DNA of 10,001 nucleotides from Alphaproteobacteria bacterium UBA1908. GTDB lineage: Bacteria > Pseudomonadota > Alphaproteobacteria > Caedimonadales > UBA1908. The notes below the pieces were generated by a model. The model saw only the letters and a list, made by a program, of their open reading frames with translations. It was not told the origin of the DNA and ran no database searches. How positions within the stretch are numbered: the stretch's first letter is position 1; every line of letters begins with the position of its first letter. The stretch spans positions 1-10,001 of the forward strand of contig DDGG01000036.1 in assembly GCA_002337525.1 (NCBI GenBank), in the 5' to 3' direction. Shown here one piece after another: positions 6,964 to 10,001 of the stretch. The position numbers and the translations under genes are program-made.

Positions 6964-9900
6964 GTGAATTTTGTCAGTTTTGTATTTATTATTTACTCTT
7001 TTATAACCTTATCTGCATCTTCCTACGCATCTTCTTCTCCAAAATCTTCTACGACAAAAGAGTCCATAGCTCATCTCAATCAAAAAATGGCAGAAGATGC
7101 AAAACTTAAAGAAGCCATTCAGGATATTTTTCAAAAATCTGCACTCCTGCATCAGGAAGCAGAGGCGGCACGCCAAAAAGCAGAAGAAGAGAAAAAAGCT
7201 GCTGAAGAGGCAATTCAAGATCTTAAACTGGATATCCGCGGGACAAAAGAAGAGTTAGCAGAACATAAGAGGGCCCTGAAAGAATTAGAAGCCGAGAGAG
7301 GTCAACACGCGGGAGAAAAAGCAAAACTTTCAAAGCAAATAAAAGAACTGGAAGAGCAAGTTGCTGCTGAGCAATCTCTAGGGTCCAGAATCAAAAAGTC
7401 TCATGATGAGCTTTTAGAAGACGCCTATCATCGTGAGACGTTTTTGTCGGGCCTGGAAAAAGAAAAACAAGCCGCCGAGAAAAAAATAAGGGATCTACAA
7501 AAGAAAAACGAAGAGAGAAAAGTTGCCATTAATGATCTTGAAGACAGAAAAGCCGAAATATTAGAGATGAAGAAAGCGCATCAAGCTTTAGAACGTCGTT
7601 TGAGAGAGCATAAAAAACTTATTGAGGAAGAAAAAAAGGAACACAGACAAACACAGGAATATACGATTCAGATTCAGGACGAACTTGCGGCGGCAAAGAA
7701 AAAACATGAACAATATCTTGCAACAAAAAAAGATTTGGAAAAAAAATTGAAGGCAAGTCAGCAATCTCGTCTTCAGGAAATGGAAAAACATAACGCCCTG
7801 GAATTGAAAAACAAAAGGGCCCTTGAAGCCGCTCATCATTTCAAAACTGCTCATGAAGAAATGTCCCGTCTTCATGAGGCGCAACGTGACGAGAATGCGC
7901 GGTTGCGAAAGAAAGTTGAGAAATTGAAGCTCAGGCATGCCAAAGAAGCAGGTCCTGAAAAAAGTCTGCATGACGAACTCATGGAAGTACAAAAAGCAGA
8001 GGAGAGGATGCACCCGGAAGAGCATACAAGAGAGATTGAGATTCTAAAGGTTGAACATGAAAAAGCCTTGGCTTTTCAAAAAGAGCGCCATGAGGCAGCG
8101 GTTGCAAAGTTGACACGAAAGCATGAGAAGAACCAACAAGATAGGGAGAATATTCATCGGCAGCAGCTGGCCAAAGAGAAGCAAAGAAGAAAGGCCCAAC
8201 AAGAGAAACACAGGCAAGTATTAGAAGCTCAACAAGCTGACTTGCGCGAGAAGCATAAAGCAGTTCTGGAGGCCGAACAGGCAGAGCACAAAAAAGAGAA
8301 GCTTGAATTACAGGATAAGCATCAGGCATTAGTCCATCGTCATGAAAAATTGCGCCAGGATCTTGAACAGGAACGCCAGTTGAGTCGAGCCAATCTGGAA
8401 AAACTTCGACAGAAACACGACTCAGCTATCGCGGCACAAAAAGAGAGGCATGATGCTATACTGGCAGATCAGGTGGAAGCACATGTGGCGGCTCAGAAAA
8501 CGCGAGAAAAGACTCATCAAGATATTTTAAAACTTCAGGAAGAATCTCACCAAAAACAACTTGAAAAAGAAAAGAAAAAAAGAGACCTTCTTAAAAAGCA
8601 GCACGAACAAGCTTTAATAAAACATAGAGAACTACAGGCACGACATGAAACGCTGCAAGGGACACAGGCTGACTCTTTTGAAAGAGCTAATCAGGCTGAG
8701 GATCACTTAAGAGAAGAAAGAATCAGGTTTGTAGCAAAAGAGAAACACCTTGAGGAAGTAAATTCTGGGCTGATTTCAGAGAACAAAGATCTCAAGAAAA
8801 AAGTCGAGGCTCAAAAAGAGAAAGAGATTGCCTTAAGGAAGGAAATTGCAAAAGTAAGAAAAAATCTGGATGTGGAAAAATCACGTCATGAAGATTCCAG
8901 ATCGGCCCATAGGGATGCCGTTGAAAAGGCTCAGCAGCAAGAACGAGCCCTGAAGGAAAAACTTCAAGCTCAGGCTCAACAGCTTGCTCAAAAAAAGGAA
9001 GCATTAGAAAGTCTCAAGACGACTCTTGCGGAGCAAAAGCAAGAGAACACGGTTCTCCAGAAACAACAGAGAGATCTGGAGCTGCGTCATAGAGAAGCTT
9101 TGGAAAGTCATACGAGCGCTCTTGAAAAAAATCGTGCAGAGCATAAGCAAAACCTTGAAACTCTGCAACGCGTTTCCGAACAGGAACGGTCCGCTCTTCA
9201 ATTAGCGCATGATAAAGAAAAAGAAAGTCAGGAAGAGGCTCATCGTCTGCAACAAGATGATTTAGTCGCACGTCACGCAGAGACTCTTCGCAAGGTGCGT
9301 GAGACCCATGAAGATATTCAGTCTCAGTTACAGGAACAAGTTCGGCGTGAACAGAAAGCTTTTATCGACCAAAAAGAAGCTCTTTCCAGGGAATATAAAG
9401 AAAAGACAGAGGCTCTTGAAAAAGAGAATCAACATTTAAGTCGTGAATTGAGAGCTCAGAAAGATCAGCTTGATGAAGTGCGATCAAGATTCGAGAGTCA
9501 GACTCAGGAATTATCTGCTTTGAAGGCAGAGCATCAAGAAACTCTTGATCAGCATAAGGAGGAAAAAAGTCGTTTAAAGATCAGTCACGAGGCCACAAAA
9601 CAGGAATTTGAAGAAAGCAAACATCGTCATAAACAGGTTCAAAGAGAGTTAAAAGAGGCCCATCAGCGTCATCTGGAAGATCAAGGAAGAGAGCATAATC
9701 GTCAGGCTCAAAAAATTGTAGAAGAGCAGGAAAAAATAAGAGAAGCTCTTGAAGAAGCTAATTTAAAAGAGCTCCGTCGCCACAAAAAAGTAGAAGGAGA
9801 GTGGAAGGCAGAAGCTGCTCGACTCAATCAACATATTCAAAGAGTAGAAAAAGAATATGAACAGCTTAGAAAAAGACACGCTGAAAAAGAACGAAATGTT

Positions 9901-10001
9901 GTGGCTCTTGAGGCAAACGTTAAAGAGAAGGAAAAAGACTTAAAGGAAAGTGTCACAAGACAGAAAAAACTTATGGCAGATAAGACGGCGGCAGAACAGC
10001 A
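6964..10001 (+). CDS. Giant exported coiled-coil protein, function unknown (3' end beyond window)
   Basis: The frame is open for 1,012 codons without reaching a stop, so the C terminus is unseen. GTG start with GGAGG 10 nt upstream. Residues 1-22 (MNFVSFVFIIYSFITL... ending SSYA) form a Sec-type signal peptide, unusual in having no basic residue in its N-region; an uncleaved anchor is possible. A Ser/Thr/Lys linker (23-35) leads into predicted continuous helix made mostly of Glu, Lys, Gln, Arg, Ala, Leu and His. There is no cysteine, one tryptophan (Trp947), and only three prolines (26, 331, 351). A likely hinge at about 329-352 (AGPEKS, HPEEH) splits an N-terminal coil from a rod of at least 660 proline-free residues. 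About 60 histidines occur, many spaced 7, 11, 15 or 18 apart. SMC/Rad50 is unlikely: it is exported and has no N-terminal Walker A. It is far longer than TolA. It may be a periplasmic or surface fibre or a host-directed protein; this is inference. Confidence 0.85.
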   Translation, partial: MNFVSFVFIIYSFITLSASSYASSSPKSSTTKESIAHLNQKMAEDAKLKEAIQDIFQKSALLHQEAEAARQKAEEEKKAAEEAIQDLKLDIRGTKEELAEHKRALKELEAERGQHAGEKAKLSKQIKELEEQVAAEQSLGSRIKKSHDELLEDAYHRETFLSGLEKEKQAAEKKIRDLQKKNEERKVAINDLEDRKAEILEMKKAHQALERRLREHKKLIEEEKKEHRQTQEYTIQIQDELAAAKKKHEQYLATKKDLEKKLKASQQSRLQEMEKHNALELKNKRALEAAHHFKTAHEEMSRLHEAQRDENARLRKKVEKLKLRHAKEAGPEKSLHDELMEVQKAEERMHPEEHTREIEILKVEHEKALAFQKERHEAAVAKLTRKHEKNQQDRENIHRQQLAKEKQRRKAQQEKHRQVLEAQQADLREKHKAVLEAEQAEHKKEKLELQDKHQALVHRHEKLRQDLEQERQLSRANLEKLRQKHDSAIAAQKERHDAILADQVEAHVAAQKTREKTHQDILKLQEESHQKQLEKEKKKRDLLKKQHEQALIKHRELQARHETLQGTQADSFERANQAEDHLREERIRFVAKEKHLEEVNSGLISENKDLKKKVEAQKEKEIALRKEIAKVRKNLDVEKSRHEDSRSAHRDAVEKAQQQERALKEKLQAQAQQLAQKKEALESLKTTLAEQKQENTVLQKQQRDLELRHREALESHTSALEKNRAEHKQNLETLQRVSEQERSALQLAHDKEKESQEEAHRLQQDDLVARHAETLRKVRETHEDIQSQLQEQVRREQKAFIDQKEALSREYKEKTEALEKENQHLSRELRAQKDQLDEVRSRFESQTQELSALKAEHQETLDQHKEEKSRLKISHEATKQEFEESKHRHKQVQRELKEAHQRHLEDQGREHNRQAQKIVEEQEKIREALEEANLKELRRHKKVEGEWKAEAARLNQHIQRVEKEYEQLRKRHAEKERNVVALEANVKEKEKDLKESVTRQKKLMADKTAAEQ

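Noticed and set aside
8056..8658. DNA-level tandem repeat or CRISPR-like array in the His-spaced region
   Set aside because: Periodicity is at the residue level only; the 33-bp units share no long identical stretches and lie in an uninterrupted coding frame.
7009..9271. Several minus-strand open frames of 65-145 codons opposite the coiled-coil gene
   Set aside because: They are by-products of purine-rich sense codons (AAA, GAA, CAG, CAT), whose complements rarely form stops. Their Phe/Leu/Cys-rich translations match no domain, and the sense frame explains the DNA.
6964..10001. SMC, Rad50 or TolA identity for the coiled-coil protein
   Set aside because: SMC and Rad50 are cytoplasmic ATPases with an N-terminal Walker A, absent here. 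TolA is much shorter and Ala/Lys-rich with a C-terminal globular domain; the unseen C terminus cannot rescue the length mismatch.
178..10001. A defence island or biosynthetic cluster
   Set aside because: The recognised genes are two separate transporters, gmk and a repair helicase. The helicase has a standard UvrD/PcrA layout with no nuclease or partner gene beside it.

Overview
The window looks like chromosome of a low-to-moderate G+C proteobacterium, most likely an alphaproteobacterium. The guanylate kinase P-loop (SSPSGAGKTS), the UvrD/PcrA helicase with a C-terminal Tudor-like tail and the EamA permease all have alphaproteobacterial character. The A+T-rich spacers, non-ATG starts, orphan secreted proteins and a dispersed-type palindromic repeat would suit a host-associated lineage such as Holosporales or Rickettsiales. 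That placement is inference and was not tested by any search.

Layout: 1-177 has no convincing gene but holds a cluster of nested inverted repeats (about 28-120). At 178-1923 (minus) is a complete 581-residue type IV ABC exporter half-transporter. A 280-bp spacer follows, then a small secreted orphan protein (2204-2758, plus; probable TTG start). It converges on a minus-strand pair: an EamA/DMT permease (4445-3537, GTG start) followed by gmk (3436-2804). Divergent from the permease is a UvrD/PcrA-type helicase gene (4492-6759, plus). After a 204-bp A+T-rich spacer, a very long frame starts with GTG at 6964 and stays open to the window edge, so its 3' end lies outside.

That last gene is the notable content. 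It encodes at least 1,012 residues: a Sec-type signal sequence, a short Ser/Thr/Lys linker, then almost uninterrupted predicted alpha-helical coiled coil. There is no cysteine, one tryptophan, and no proline after residue 351. Histidines recur at spacings of 7, 11, 15 and 18 residues, all known coiled-coil periodicities, so they lie on one face of the rod. It is probably an exported fibrous protein of unknown function.

The housekeeping genes (gmk for GMP-to-GDP phosphorylation, the helicase for DNA repair) sit beside two transporters and two exported orphans. No pathway links them; only the permease-gmk pair looks potentially co-transcribed. No tRNA, rRNA, CRISPR array, insertion sequence or phage gene was seen.
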